In this document: positions 18,615 to 26,690 of the stretch, one piece after another | How the letters are laid out: each line of letters begins with the position of its first letter | Position numbering within the stretch: the stretch's first letter is position 1 | From: CATQHW01 sp965215345 | Lineage (GTDB): Bacteria; Spirochaetota; Spirochaetia; SZUA-6; Bin103 | Assembly (NCBI GenBank): GCA_965215345.1 | Contig: CBDCDL010000001.1 | Location: 1-64,000, forward strand | Reading direction: 5' to 3' | Length of the DNA: 64,000 bases | Position numbers and translations under genes: made by a program | The notes under the pieces: generated by a model | What the model saw: only the letters and a program-made list of their open reading frames with translations | Told to the model about the DNA's origin: nothing | Database searches by the model: none

Positions 18615-19766
18615 CTACCCGAGCGCCTGCGCCAGCGCGGCGTAGAAGCGCGCCGCCGCGGCCACGGAGCTCAGCGTGGTGTGCTCGTCCACCTGGTGCG
18701 CCAGCCGCTCGTCGCCCGGCCCGAAGATCAGCGTCGGCACGCCGAGCGCCGGCGTCAGCACCGAGGCATCGGAGAAGTAACTGACGCCGCGCGGCGCGGG
18801 CGCTCCCCCGAGCACCTGTCCGGCCACCTCCAGTGCGGTGCCGACCAGCGGCTCGTGCACGGGCGTGTCGATCGCGGGGCGGTCGGTGAGCACTCCTACC
18901 TGCGCCGTTACACCGGTCTCGGCGGTTGCCGTGGTGGCGAGTTCGCGCACGTCGCGCAGCAGGGCGGCGTGGTCCTGGCCGGGGACGCTCCTGAGATCCG
19001 CCGTCAGCACGCACCGGTCGGCCACGATGTTGACCTTGGCCCCACCGCGGATGGTCCCCAGGTTGACGGTCGGCGGCCCCAGCAGCGGGTGCGGCCGGTG
19101 CGCGGGCCGGTACGCCTGCAGCCGGACGATGATCCGGCACATGCCGGCGATCGCGTTGCTGCCCTGTTCCGGCATCGATCCGTGGGCGGCTCGCCCGCTG
19201 GTGACGATCTCCAGCCACAGCGCTCCCTTGTGCGCCGTCACGACCTGCAGGCTGGTGGGCTCGCCCACCACCAGGGCACCGACCGGACCCAGGTCGCCGG
19301 CCGTCAGCCGCTGCGACCCGCAGCAGTCCACCTCCTCACCGGCGGTGCCGGCGAAGATCAGGTCGCGCCGCAGGCGCACACCGGCCCGTGCCAGCGTGGC
19401 GCATGCCATCGCCAGAGCGGCGACGCCGCCCTTCATGTCGACGGTGCCGCGCCCGTGCAGCACATCGCCCTCCACGACCGCCGCGTGCGGGTCGTGGCGC
19501 CACTGCTCGCGCTCTACCGGCACGGTGTCGAGGTGGCCGTTGAACAGGAGCGGGGGCTCGTCGCCGCTGCCGCGCCAGCGCGCCACCACGTTGGCCCGGC
19601 CCGCGGCGAAGCGGTCCAGCTCCACCTCCAGACCGGCCTCCCGCAGCCACCCGCCGAGCAGCTCGGCGACCGGCGCCTCCCGCCCCGGCGGGTTGCAACT
19701 GTCGATGCGGATCAGCCGGCGCAGCAGGTCGCCCAGTTCGGCTTCCGGAATGGGAGGCCCTGTCAC
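18615..19766 (-). CDS. M20-family metallopeptidase (ArgE/DapE/ACY1-like deacylase)
   Basis: Intact 383-residue protein with the complete M20 metal site: FNGHLDTVPV (first His and the following Asp), HGRGTVDMKGG (bridging Asp), AGTAGEEVD (catalytic and metal Glu), VVGEPTSL, and a C-terminal FGPGDERLAHQVDE carrying the last His. The dimerisation lid contains AAHGSMPEQGSNAI. The enzymes remove N-acyl groups from amino acids or split short peptides with two Zn ions in the cytosol. The start overlaps the creatininase stop by 4 bp. The substrate cannot be named; the neighbours suggest an N-acylated amino acid or amino sugar. Confidence 0.88.
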   Translation of the reverse strand: MTGPPIPEAELGDLLRRLIRIDSCNPPGREAPVAELLGGWLREAGLEVELDRFAAGRANVVARWRGSGDEPPLLFNGHLDTVPVEREQWRHDPHAAVVEGDVLHGRGTVDMKGGVAALAMACATLARAGVRLRRDLIFAGTAGEEVDCCGSQRLTAGDLGPVGALVVGEPTSLQVVTAHKGALWLEIVTSGRAAHGSMPEQGSNAIAGMCRIIVRLQAYRPAHRPHPLLGPPTVNLGTIRGGAKVNIVADRCVLTADLRSVPGQDHAALLRDVRELATTATAETGVTAQVGVLTDRPAIDTPVHEPLVGTALEVAGQVLGGAPAPRGVSYFSDASVLTPALGVPTLIFGPGDERLAHQVDEHTTLSSVAAAARFYAALAQALG

Positions 19767-20547
19767 GTCGCAGCCCCGGCGGCGTCGATGCGGGCGATCG
19801 CTTCCCTGATGTGGCGGACGCTGTGCTCGACCATCACCGCCAGTGCCCGCCGCCCGCGCTCGCGATCAGCCTGGCTCGGCTCGCCCCACACGCCGCCGGG
19901 GCTTATCTGGGCCATGGTCAGGTAGTCGAACGCCTCCACCGGGCTGTCCGGCACGGTGTCGAGGGCGGTGCCCTTGATGGTGTCCGGCGCGATTTCCATG
20001 ATCAGCGACGCCTCGAAGCCGCCGGCGTGGGCCTCGTTCGCGAAGTTCGGGAAGATGCGTTCAAGCTCCGTGGCGGCAAGGGTGAACGGCTGCACGAACA
20101 GCGCGCGGCCGGCGTCGGTGCTGCGGTTGATCTCGCGCACCGCCGGACGCAGGATCAGGTTGCCGCCGTGCATGTTGAGCAGCACGACGTAGCGGAACCC
20201 CTGTCCGATCAGGTCCAGGGCCAGCTCCCTGACCACGGTCAGCAGGGTGCTGGGGCTGAGGGACACCGAGCCGCGGAAGCCGGCGTGCGCCTCCGAGTTG
20301 CTGAACGGAAGCACCGGCAGCAGGAACGCGTCCAGCCGTTCCGCCACCGCGCGCGCCACGGCCTCCGCCTCCAGCGAATCGGTCGCCAGCGGCAGGTAGC
20401 TGCCATGCTGCTCGGTGGCGCCGACCGGCAGGATCGCCAGTTCCGTGCCGCTCGCCGCCAGTTCCGCGGATGTGTTGCAGGCGTCCAGGATACCGCTGCC
20501 CTCCCTGCCGGTCGCTCCGCCGCCCGGGCCCGGCTGACCGTCGCCAT
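19763..20547 (-). CDS. Creatininase-family amidohydrolase
   Basis: About 255 residues. The family's metal-site motifs are clear: ILPVGATEQHGSYLPLATDS (Glu, His, Asp ligands), FRGSVSLSP, LLNMHGGNL, and ANEAHAGGFEASLIMEI near residue 175. Members hydrolyse cyclic or linear amides (creatinine, mycofactocin precursor, formamidopyrimidine). The body is open from about 20520, but the only nearby ATG (20547) is in another frame, so one base is probably missing in the first 30 codons; GTG at 20359 would delete the first metal motif and is rejected. It is the first gene of an operon with the M20 peptidase and the Asp-box protein. Confidence 0.8.
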
Positions 20548-20818
20548 GCTGGGAAAAGCAGACCCTCGGGTCAAGGGTCGTTCTGTTGACGGGATGGAAA
20601 TCACGGATCGGAGCCGTATCGCGAATGCAAGCCCACGGACATGGTGAGAACAGACTCCCAGGGGATCAAAATCGCGGAAGAGCTGATCGGAGGTGCGCGG
20701 CGCGAGGGTCGGAGTTCTTGCGATATCACTACGACAACCCGGCCATCGAGGGCGCGCGGTGCTCACACCCTGCGCATCGTCGAAAGGTCCGGTGATCCGC
20801 GATAGGATTTCGTCCTGC
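20548..20818. other. Divergent intergenic region, no gene seen
   Basis: This 271-bp gap separates the creatininase operon (-) from the Gfo/Idh operon (+) and should contain two promoters. Short open frames run through it but none has protein-like features. No obvious repeat or operator was found by eye. Confidence 0.5.
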
Positions 20819-21892
20819 ATGAGCGGAACGACGGACGCCTCACCGGGTGCCGGAGCCGGCCGGCCGCGGTTTGCGCTGGTGGGGTGCGGGGACTTCGGCA
20901 AGCACCTGGCGGGCTACGCCGTCGAGCAGGCCGATCTGGCGGCGCTGTGCGACCCCGATTCCGGCAACCTCGCTGCCACGGCCGCCGAGCTGGATTCCGG
21001 CGTTCCCGGGTATGGCGACTACCGCGAGCTGCTGCGGCGCGAACGCCTCGACGCGGTGCTGGTGACCGCGGCCAACCACGTCCACGCGGAGATCACGGTG
21101 GCGGCTGCCGAGGCCGGCGTGCACGTGTTCTGCGAGAAGGCGATGGCGCGCACGGCGCGGGAGTGCTGGGACATGGTGGCCGCGTGCCGGCGCCACGGCG
21201 TGAAGCTGATGGTCGGGCACAAGCGGCGGCTGCGGCCGCCCTGGGCGCGGATGGTGGAGCTGACCGCCGATGCGCTGCTCGGAGCGCCCCTGTCGATCGC
21301 GGTGGCGCAGTACACGGACAACCGCCCCTACGAGTTCTTCGACACGTGGTGGGCGGACCCGGCGCGGAGCGGCGGCTTCTTCCACATGCACGGCGTGCAC
21401 GTGATCGACTGGTTCCGCGCCATGTGCGGCGACGCCCGGGACGTGCACGCGGTATGTGGGCCGCAGCACGATCCTCGCTACGGGTTCCGGGACATCGTGC
21501 ACGCGACCTACCGGTTCCACTCCGGAGCGGTCGCGACGATCGTCGGCGGCCTGTCGTTTCCGCTGCACCAGTTCCGCGAGTCGCAGGGGCCGTGGGGCGA
21601 GTGCCGGCACGGCGGTTTCAAGCTGGTGCCGGCGCTCGACCACATCGACCTGTACTGGCAGCGCCTCGACGCTCCGACCGCGCGGCACGAGCGGTTCGAC
21701 GACCTGGGCTTCGACCATGCCTACCGGCGCGAGATCGGCGACTTCTTCCGCTGGATCGGCATCGGCGCCGAGCCGTGCCTCACTTGGGTGGAGGGGCTGC
21801 GCTGCGTGGAGATGATGGAGGGCGCGTACCGCTCCGCGCAGCAGGGCGGCCGCGTGGTCGAGTTCCCGCTGCACCCGGAGCTGGAGCCGTGA
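20819..21892 (+). CDS. Gfo/Idh/MocA-family oxidoreductase
   Basis: Intact 357-residue protein. The Rossmann motif is FALVGCGDFGKHLA near residue 20; the conserved CEKAMARTA (EKP-like, with Ala in place of Pro) is near residue 105 and the C-terminal sheet contains GGFFHMHGVHVIDWFRAM, where the histidine-aspartate arrangement matches the catalytic region. These enzymes oxidise a sugar or cyclitol hydroxyl with NAD(P). ATG at 20819 is chosen because it gives the usual short leader before the Rossmann fold; upstream extension has no homology features. The gene is followed 4 bp later by a DgoD-like dehydratase and then a lactonase, which together make an oxidise - open lactone - dehydrate pathway for a sugar. 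Confidence 0.88.
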   Translation: MSGTTDASPGAGAGRPRFALVGCGDFGKHLAGYAVEQADLAALCDPDSGNLAATAAELDSGVPGYGDYRELLRRERLDAVLVTAANHVHAEITVAAAEAGVHVFCEKAMARTARECWDMVAACRRHGVKLMVGHKRRLRPPWARMVELTADALLGAPLSIAVAQYTDNRPYEFFDTWWADPARSGGFFHMHGVHVIDWFRAMCGDARDVHAVCGPQHDPRYGFRDIVHATYRFHSGAVATIVGGLSFPLHQFRESQGPWGECRHGGFKLVPALDHIDLYWQRLDAPTARHERFDDLGFDHAYRREIGDFFRWIGIGAEPCLTWVEGLRCVEMMEGAYRSAQQGGRVVEFPLHPELEP

Positions 21893-21896
21893 CCGC

Positions 21897-23075
21897 ATGG
21901 GCCGCATGAAGATCACGGACGTGCGCTGCTCGGTGGTGGCCGTGCCGCGTCCCGGCGGCGGCGCGCACCGCAACTGGGTGTTCGTCCACGTCGACACCGA
22001 CGCCGGCCTGCAGGGGGTGGGCGAGGCGACCACCGAGCACCACGAGCTGGCGATCAAGGCGCACGTGGAAAGCGAGCTCAGGCCGCGCCTGCTGGGCATG
22101 GACCCGGCCGGGATCGAGCGCATCTGGCAACTCGGCTTCCGTGAGTTCTGGTGGCGCCGTGGCGTCGTCCACGGCAGCGTCATGAGCGGCATCGACCAGG
22201 CTCTGTGGGACATCGCCGGCAAGGCGGTGGGGCTGCCGGTGTTCGAGCTGATCGGCGGACGGGTGCGCGAGCGGGTCCGCTGCTACATCCGCTTTGGACC
22301 CGAGTTCTTCGGCGTGGCGCTGGAGGACGCGGCCCGCCGCGCTCGCGAGACTGGGTTCGACGCCTTCAAGCACGGCTTCGGCAGCGTCACCCGGCCGTAC
22401 GACGCGCAGCGCCAGGCTGACGTGGCGGTGGCCGAGGTGCGCCGGCTGCGGCAGATCCTGGGCGACGAGACGGCGCTGATGGTCGACGCGGCCGGCATGT
22501 TCGATCCCCAGGCCGCGCACCGGCTGCTGCAGGGACTGGAGCCGCTCGCCCCGCTGTTCGTGGAGGAGCCCACCAACCAGGACACGGTGGCACCCACGGC
22601 GCGGCTCAAGCACCGCTTCCCGGGGATCAGGATCGCCCTGGGCGAGCGCATGGTCTCGCGCTGGGACTTCCGCGCGTGGTTCGAAGGGGAGGCGATCGAC
22701 GTGTGCCAGGCGGACATCTCCCACGCCGGCGGCATCAGCGAGCTGCTGCGGATCGCCCACTACGCGGAGGTCTACGGCATCCTCATGGCGCCGCACAATC
22801 CGTACGGGCCGGTGGCGCTGGCGGCTTCCGCCCAGGTGGCGGCCGCGATCCAGAATTTCCTGATCCTCGAGCACTGCCCCCTGCAGCCGTGGTTCGACCG
22901 CCTGCAGCGGGAGCCGCTGCCGGTGACCGCCGGCCACATCGACGTGGACGAGCTGGCGCGGCGTCCGGGACTGGGGGTGGAGCTGGACGAGCAGGCGCTC
23001 GCCGCGATGGACGGCCACACGCCGCTGGAGCCCGGGCGTTACGAGTTGCCTGACGGCGGCACGCCGCTACTCTGA
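21897..23075 (+). CDS. Enolase-superfamily sugar-acid dehydratase (DgoD-like)
   Basis: Intact 392-residue protein. The metal ligands are visible in order: LMVDAAGMFD (Asp), FVEEP (Glu) and ALGERMVSRWDF (Glu), then CQADISHAGGISE and the general-acid His of MAPHNPYGP. The C-terminal half closely follows D-galactonate dehydratase. However, the DxH motif of DgoD (Asp-Phe-His-Gly) is replaced here by Asp-Ala-Ala-Gly, so one catalytic histidine is missing. The predicted reaction is dehydration of an aldonic acid to a 2-keto-3-deoxy acid, with altered specificity. ATG at 21906 (MKITDV) is the likelier true start because family members begin exactly there. It sits between a Gfo/Idh gene and an SMP-30 lactonase. 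Confidence 0.85.
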   Translation: MGRMKITDVRCSVVAVPRPGGGAHRNWVFVHVDTDAGLQGVGEATTEHHELAIKAHVESELRPRLLGMDPAGIERIWQLGFREFWWRRGVVHGSVMSGIDQALWDIAGKAVGLPVFELIGGRVRERVRCYIRFGPEFFGVALEDAARRARETGFDAFKHGFGSVTRPYDAQRQADVAVAEVRRLRQILGDETALMVDAAGMFDPQAAHRLLQGLEPLAPLFVEEPTNQDTVAPTARLKHRFPGIRIALGERMVSRWDFRAWFEGEAIDVCQADISHAGGISELLRIAHYAEVYGILMAPHNPYGPVALAASAQVAAAIQNFLILEHCPLQPWFDRLQREPLPVTAGHIDVDELARRPGLGVELDEQALAAMDGHTPLEPGRYELPDGGTPLL

Positions 23076-23081
23076 GTGGCC

Positions 23082-23957
23082 ATGGACCGGATACCGGCCG
23101 TGCCCCGCTTCGACAACGAGGAGATCGTCCACGTCCCCGGCGTGGACCACCCCGAATCGCTGTCCGTCGGCCCGCGCGGGGAGCTGTACACCACCGGCAC
23201 CGGCTGCCAGGTGTACCGGGTCGACGTGGCGACCAACCGCGCCGAGCAGTTCGCCGCCACCGCCAACCGCTGTCTGGGCCAAGCCGTCGATGCCTCCGGC
23301 AACCTGTACTGCGCCGAGACCGGCCTCGGCGCCGTGGTCAAGATCACGCCGGACGGCACCGTCTCCACCTACGCCACCGGACCGGAGGGGCGGCCGTTTC
23401 TCTGCGCCAACTACCCGGCGTTCGATCGCCGCGGCGCCCTGTACCTGTCCGACAGCGGCGCCTGGTCGGGCGCCGTCAACGGCCGGCTCTACAGGATCGA
23501 GCCCGGCGGCGGCGCCGCGCGCCTGTGGTACCCGGACGCGGTCGACACGCCCAACGCCATCGCCCTGGACGCCGGCGAGCGCTACCTCTACCTGGTGGAG
23601 ACCTTCGGCGCCGGCATCGCCCGCGTGGCGATCGAGGATGACGGTTCCGCCGGCGGCTTCGAGCGCGTGCTGCACATGCCGCGCCACGTGCCGGACGGCA
23701 TCGCCTTCGACGAGCACGGCCGGCTGTGGATCGCCTGCCACCGCCCGGACGCCATCTACGTGTTCGATCTGGACAGCCGCCGCCTGGAGCTGTTCGCCGA
23801 GGACTGGATGGGAGAGGCCCTGCGCGGCCCGACCGATGTCGCCTTCGCCGGACCGGAACGCGACGTCCTGTTCGCCGCCTCCCTTGACAACCTGGTGATC
23901 CACCGCTTCGACGGCGTGGGCGTGCGCGGCCTTCCGCTCAACCACCCGTCCACCTGA
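23082..23957 (+). CDS. SMP-30/gluconolactonase-family protein
   Basis: Intact protein of about 291 residues, a six-bladed propeller of the SMP-30/gluconolactonase/LRE type. Landmarks are VPGVDHPESLSVGP (acidic metal ligand strand), VDTPNAIALD (the Asn ligand) and RHVPDGIAFDEHGRLW with the catalytic Asp. It should hydrolyse an aldonolactone to the free acid using a divalent metal. A GTG six bases earlier (23076) is an alternative start. It is the third gene of the Gfo/Idh - dehydratase - lactonase set, so the order of reactions would be oxidation, lactone opening, dehydration. No signal peptide is visible, so the step is cytosolic. Confidence 0.87.
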   Translation: MDRIPAVPRFDNEEIVHVPGVDHPESLSVGPRGELYTTGTGCQVYRVDVATNRAEQFAATANRCLGQAVDASGNLYCAETGLGAVVKITPDGTVSTYATGPEGRPFLCANYPAFDRRGALYLSDSGAWSGAVNGRLYRIEPGGGAARLWYPDAVDTPNAIALDAGERYLYLVETFGAGIARVAIEDDGSAGGFERVLHMPRHVPDGIAFDEHGRLWIACHRPDAIYVFDLDSRRLELFAEDWMGEALRGPTDVAFAGPERDVLFAASLDNLVIHRFDGVGVRGLPLNHPST

Positions 23958-23960
23958 CGG

Positions 23961-26069
23961 CTACGGCGCGAGGCGGTCGCGGGTGGCGCGCAGGAACCGG
24001 ATGCAGTATTCGTTGATGCTGGCGATGGCGCCGCGGTCCGAGTTGTCGGCGGCGACCGATGCGTACGCCTGCACTGCCGCGGTGAGGTGGTCCCGGGCAG
24101 CGGTGGCGCTGGCCAGTGCGTCGCTTGTGCGGCCGGCGGCCTCGGCGATGCCCCCCTCGCGGGTGGCTGCCACCGCATCCAGGTAGCCCACCGCGAAGCG
24201 CAGCCGCTCCGCGTGGTAGCGCGCGAACGGCGCCCCCACCGGCCGCGCCGCAGCGACCGCTTTCTCGATTTGCTCCAGCGCAGCGGCATAGCGGTCGCGC
24301 ACCGCGCGCAGTTCCGCCGACAGCGGCTCGCCTGCCTGCCAGTGCTTCTTCATCATCCCCGGCACGGGGAAGGAGAACCCCATGCCGTGGCGGTCCAGGT
24401 CGTCGGTGATCGCATCCACCTGCTGCCAGGCCGCGACCAGCGGTGCTGCCGCCTCCTCGCCACAGACGCCCGCGGCCAGCTCCCGGTACGCCGCCTCGGG
24501 CGTGCAGCCGGCGTCCCAGGACGAGCGCGCCATGTAGCGCATCGTCGGGTCCAGGTCGCCGATCATCCAGTGGCGGGTGCTGAACCCGCTCCAGCCGTCG
24601 CTACGCATGCGCGTGGCGAGGGTGTGCAGCGGCCCGGTGGCGAGTTGCGGCAACACGCCCACGTTGTCGTCGGCCAGCGTGAAGATGAAGCGGCTCGGCA
24701 TCGCGTCGGGCACGGCGTTGTCCATCACCTCGATGTGGTCCGCCGCGCGCCGCGCCGTGTAGTCGATGAACGCCACCACGCCGGCGCCGGGCGGCGCGAT
24801 GCGCGGCAGGATCGGCAGCAGCTCCTCGGCCGGCTGGCCGTACAGGATGCGCGCGGGCGCCGCGTGACCGGGTCGCGCCAGCACGCTGCGGTCCTCCAGC
24901 ACGCAGTCGATGAACCGCAGCATGGCGATGTCGCCCAGTACGCGTGACACTTGGCGGTCCGCCCCGCCGTGCACGTCGGTGCGGCGCCGCGCGGCCGCCA
25001 GCGCCTGTTCCAGCGTCAGGACCTCGGAGATGGCGTACTTGTCGTCCAGGCTGCGCCATGCGTCCTCGGCGCAGTCCAGCCACTCGCGGTGCTCGGGGAA
25101 CCCCAGGAACAGGCGCTCGACGCCGGGATAGGTGCTCAGGTGGGCTGAAATCTTGGTGCGCGCCAGGTCGACGAGGAGCGGGTCGTCGGGAGCTTGGTCG
25201 CTGCCTGGAACGCAGGTCTTCTCGGCGAGCTGGCGCGCCACGTGCGCCCCCGGAATCACCGGCATGAACTCCAGCGGATACTCGATCAGCGACAGGGACA
25301 TGCTGCTCCCGATGCCGCGGGCGGCTGCGTGCTCGATGATCCCCGTGGCCAGGAGGCGGGCGGCGGCGTGGCGTTCGGCGTAGTCGTCGATTCCGGCCAG
25401 GTCGGGGTTCTCGAACTCGTCCGCCCCTCCGAACAGCTCGCGTCCCACGGTGTGCTCGTCCACCGGGTAGCGGAAGTCGAACCAGGAGCAGCCGGTGCGC
25501 TTGGCCACGCCGCGGAACTCGTAGTGGACGAACGACTGCCACGGCCACAGCGACAGCAGGACCTCGTTGAAGGCGTTCTTGGCGAGTTGGTCGATGAAGC
25601 GCCGGTTCTCGGCGAGGCCCCACGACTCGGGGCCGCAGACGAAGTCGTTGATCAGGCGCCAGCAGCGCGTGTCCAGGTTCGGGGCGCAGGTCCGGTCTCC
25701 GTCGGGCAGGCGCAACGGACCGGGTGCGTCGGGCAGCAGGTCTCCGCTCAACAGGAACTGCACGCCCCAGCCGCGCACCAGCTCGTAGACCGCCCACAGG
25801 GTGGCGGCCGGGCTGCCGCCGGCGGCCAGCAGGTGATCGCCGCCGGCTGGCCGAGTGAAGCGCCGCAGGGTGTAGGTCTGCGGATCGTCCGGCACCGCAA
25901 GGCCGCTGCCGTCAGCATCCAGCCACACGCTGGCCGTCGCTTCCGCAGGCCGGGCGTTTACCGCCGCGGCGACGCCGAACAGGTCGCGTGCGTAGCGCGC
26001 CAGCTCGGCAGCGGCGAATGCGGTCAGGGGTTCGGGATTCGGACCGGTCACGATCTGCAGGCCGGTCAT
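23961..26069 (-). CDS. Large glycosidase-like protein with GH67-type N-terminal domain
   Basis: Intact 702-residue protein preceded by a very strong site (GGAGGTGAT) that fixes the start at 26069. Residues about 10-120 resemble the GH67/GH20 accessory N-terminal domain (AAAELARYARDLFGV, and later LLAAGGSPAATLWAVYELVR). A probable catalytic barrel follows, with FIDQLAKNAFNEVLLSLWPW and YPGVERLFLGFPEH, then a helical C-terminus. Alpha-glucuronidases and related proteins share this plan, but I cannot assign the catalytic acids by eye. No signal peptide. It ends 4 bp past the lactonase gene end on the opposite strand. Uronic-acid removal would fit the neighbouring sugar-acid enzymes. Confidence 0.65.
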   Translation of the reverse strand: MTGLQIVTGPNPEPLTAFAAAELARYARDLFGVAAAVNARPAEATASVWLDADGSGLAVPDDPQTYTLRRFTRPAGGDHLLAAGGSPAATLWAVYELVRGWGVQFLLSGDLLPDAPGPLRLPDGDRTCAPNLDTRCWRLINDFVCGPESWGLAENRRFIDQLAKNAFNEVLLSLWPWQSFVHYEFRGVAKRTGCSWFDFRYPVDEHTVGRELFGGADEFENPDLAGIDDYAERHAAARLLATGIIEHAAARGIGSSMSLSLIEYPLEFMPVIPGAHVARQLAEKTCVPGSDQAPDDPLLVDLARTKISAHLSTYPGVERLFLGFPEHREWLDCAEDAWRSLDDKYAISEVLTLEQALAAARRRTDVHGGADRQVSRVLGDIAMLRFIDCVLEDRSVLARPGHAAPARILYGQPAEELLPILPRIAPPGAGVVAFIDYTARRAADHIEVMDNAVPDAMPSRFIFTLADDNVGVLPQLATGPLHTLATRMRSDGWSGFSTRHWMIGDLDPTMRYMARSSWDAGCTPEAAYRELAAGVCGEEAAAPLVAAWQQVDAITDDLDRHGMGFSFPVPGMMKKHWQAGEPLSAELRAVRDRYAAALEQIEKAVAAARPVGAPFARYHAERLRFAVGYLDAVAATREGGIAEAAGRTSDALASATAARDHLTAAVQAYASVAADNSDRGAIASINEYCIRFLRATRDRLAP

Positions 26070-26200
26070 GGCATCACCTCCTGCGGGGCTCTGGCACAGA
26101 CTGTACTCGACCGCACGCGGTGTGGGTACGCGATGGATGGGGTAGAAGGTGGGTGGGTGTCGTCTTGTCACTAAAGCGTCGCGCTACTACCCTGGTTTCC

Positions 26201-26431
26201 ATGGCGGATTCAAGACGAGCCACCGTGTATTTCGACCCTCATGTGTATCGCGGGCTCCGCATCAAGGCAGCGGCAATCGATCGCACGATTTCCGATTTGG
26301 TCAACGAGGCCGTCCGCATGCAATTGGCAGAGGACGCCGATGACCTTGCGGCGTTCGACGAGCGCACCAACGAACCCGCTCTGAGGTTCGAAGATGCCCT
26401 GAACGACCTCAAGCGCCGTGGCAAGATATGA
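26201..26431 (+). CDS. Ribbon-helix-helix antitoxin (CopG/RelB-like)
   Basis: This 76-residue protein is made of a beta strand (RRATVYFDPHVY) followed by two helices (LRIKAAAIDRTISDLVNEAVR), the fold of RHH DNA-binding antitoxins, and an acidic tail that would wrap the toxin (AEDADDLAAFDERTNEPALR). The downstream toxin gene overlaps its end by 14 bp. Such antitoxins repress their own promoter, which should lie in the 130 bp between this gene and the glycosidase start. The pair sits as a small island inside the carbohydrate locus and shares strand and spacing with the next gene. Confidence 0.85.
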   Translation: MADSRRATVYFDPHVYRGLRIKAAAIDRTISDLVNEAVRMQLAEDADDLAAFDERTNEPALRFEDALNDLKRRGKI

Positions 26432-26678
26432 ACTGCTCATCAAGCCGTCGGCACTCAAGGAACTGGAACGCGTCCGTTCAAGAAAGGACCGTCAACGCAT
26501 CGTTCGCAGGATGAACGACCTCGGCGAGGAACCCCGGCCTCCAGGATGCCAGAAGCTCTCCGCGGAGCCCAGATACCGGGTGAGAACGGGGGACTACCGC
26601 GTTCTGTATGAAATCGACGATGATCGATCCATGGTGACGATCACCAAGGTCGGTCACCGGCGCGAAGTGTACCGCTGA
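26418..26678 (+). CDS. RelE/ParE-family toxin
   Basis: This 86-residue protein begins with GTG and has the RelE pattern: YELLIKPSALKELERV, helix KDRQRIVRRMNDL, GCQKLSAEPRYRVRTGDYRVLYEID and the final strand MVTITKVGHRREVYR. RelE toxins are ribosome-dependent mRNA endonucleases; the basic residues and the Arg/Tyr at the C-terminus expected for activity are present (RTGDYRVLY, HRREVYR). It is co-translated with the RHH antitoxin through a 14-bp overlap. The arrangement antitoxin then toxin is the usual one. The propeller gene starts 12 bp later and could be read through from this promoter. Confidence 0.88.
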   Translation: MARYELLIKPSALKELERVRSRKDRQRIVRRMNDLGEEPRPPGCQKLSAEPRYRVRTGDYRVLYEIDDDRSMVTITKVGHRREVYR

Positions 26679-26690
26679 GGTCGTAGCCTC

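Noticed and set aside
17570..19925. Several plus-strand frames of 170-450 codons
   Set aside because: They are mirror frames of the Asp-box and M20 genes on the minus strand, which have complete motifs.
26100..26200. Palindromic operator for the RHH antitoxin
   Set aside because: Short GGGTA/TACCC pieces occur but are not symmetrically arranged at a plausible promoter.
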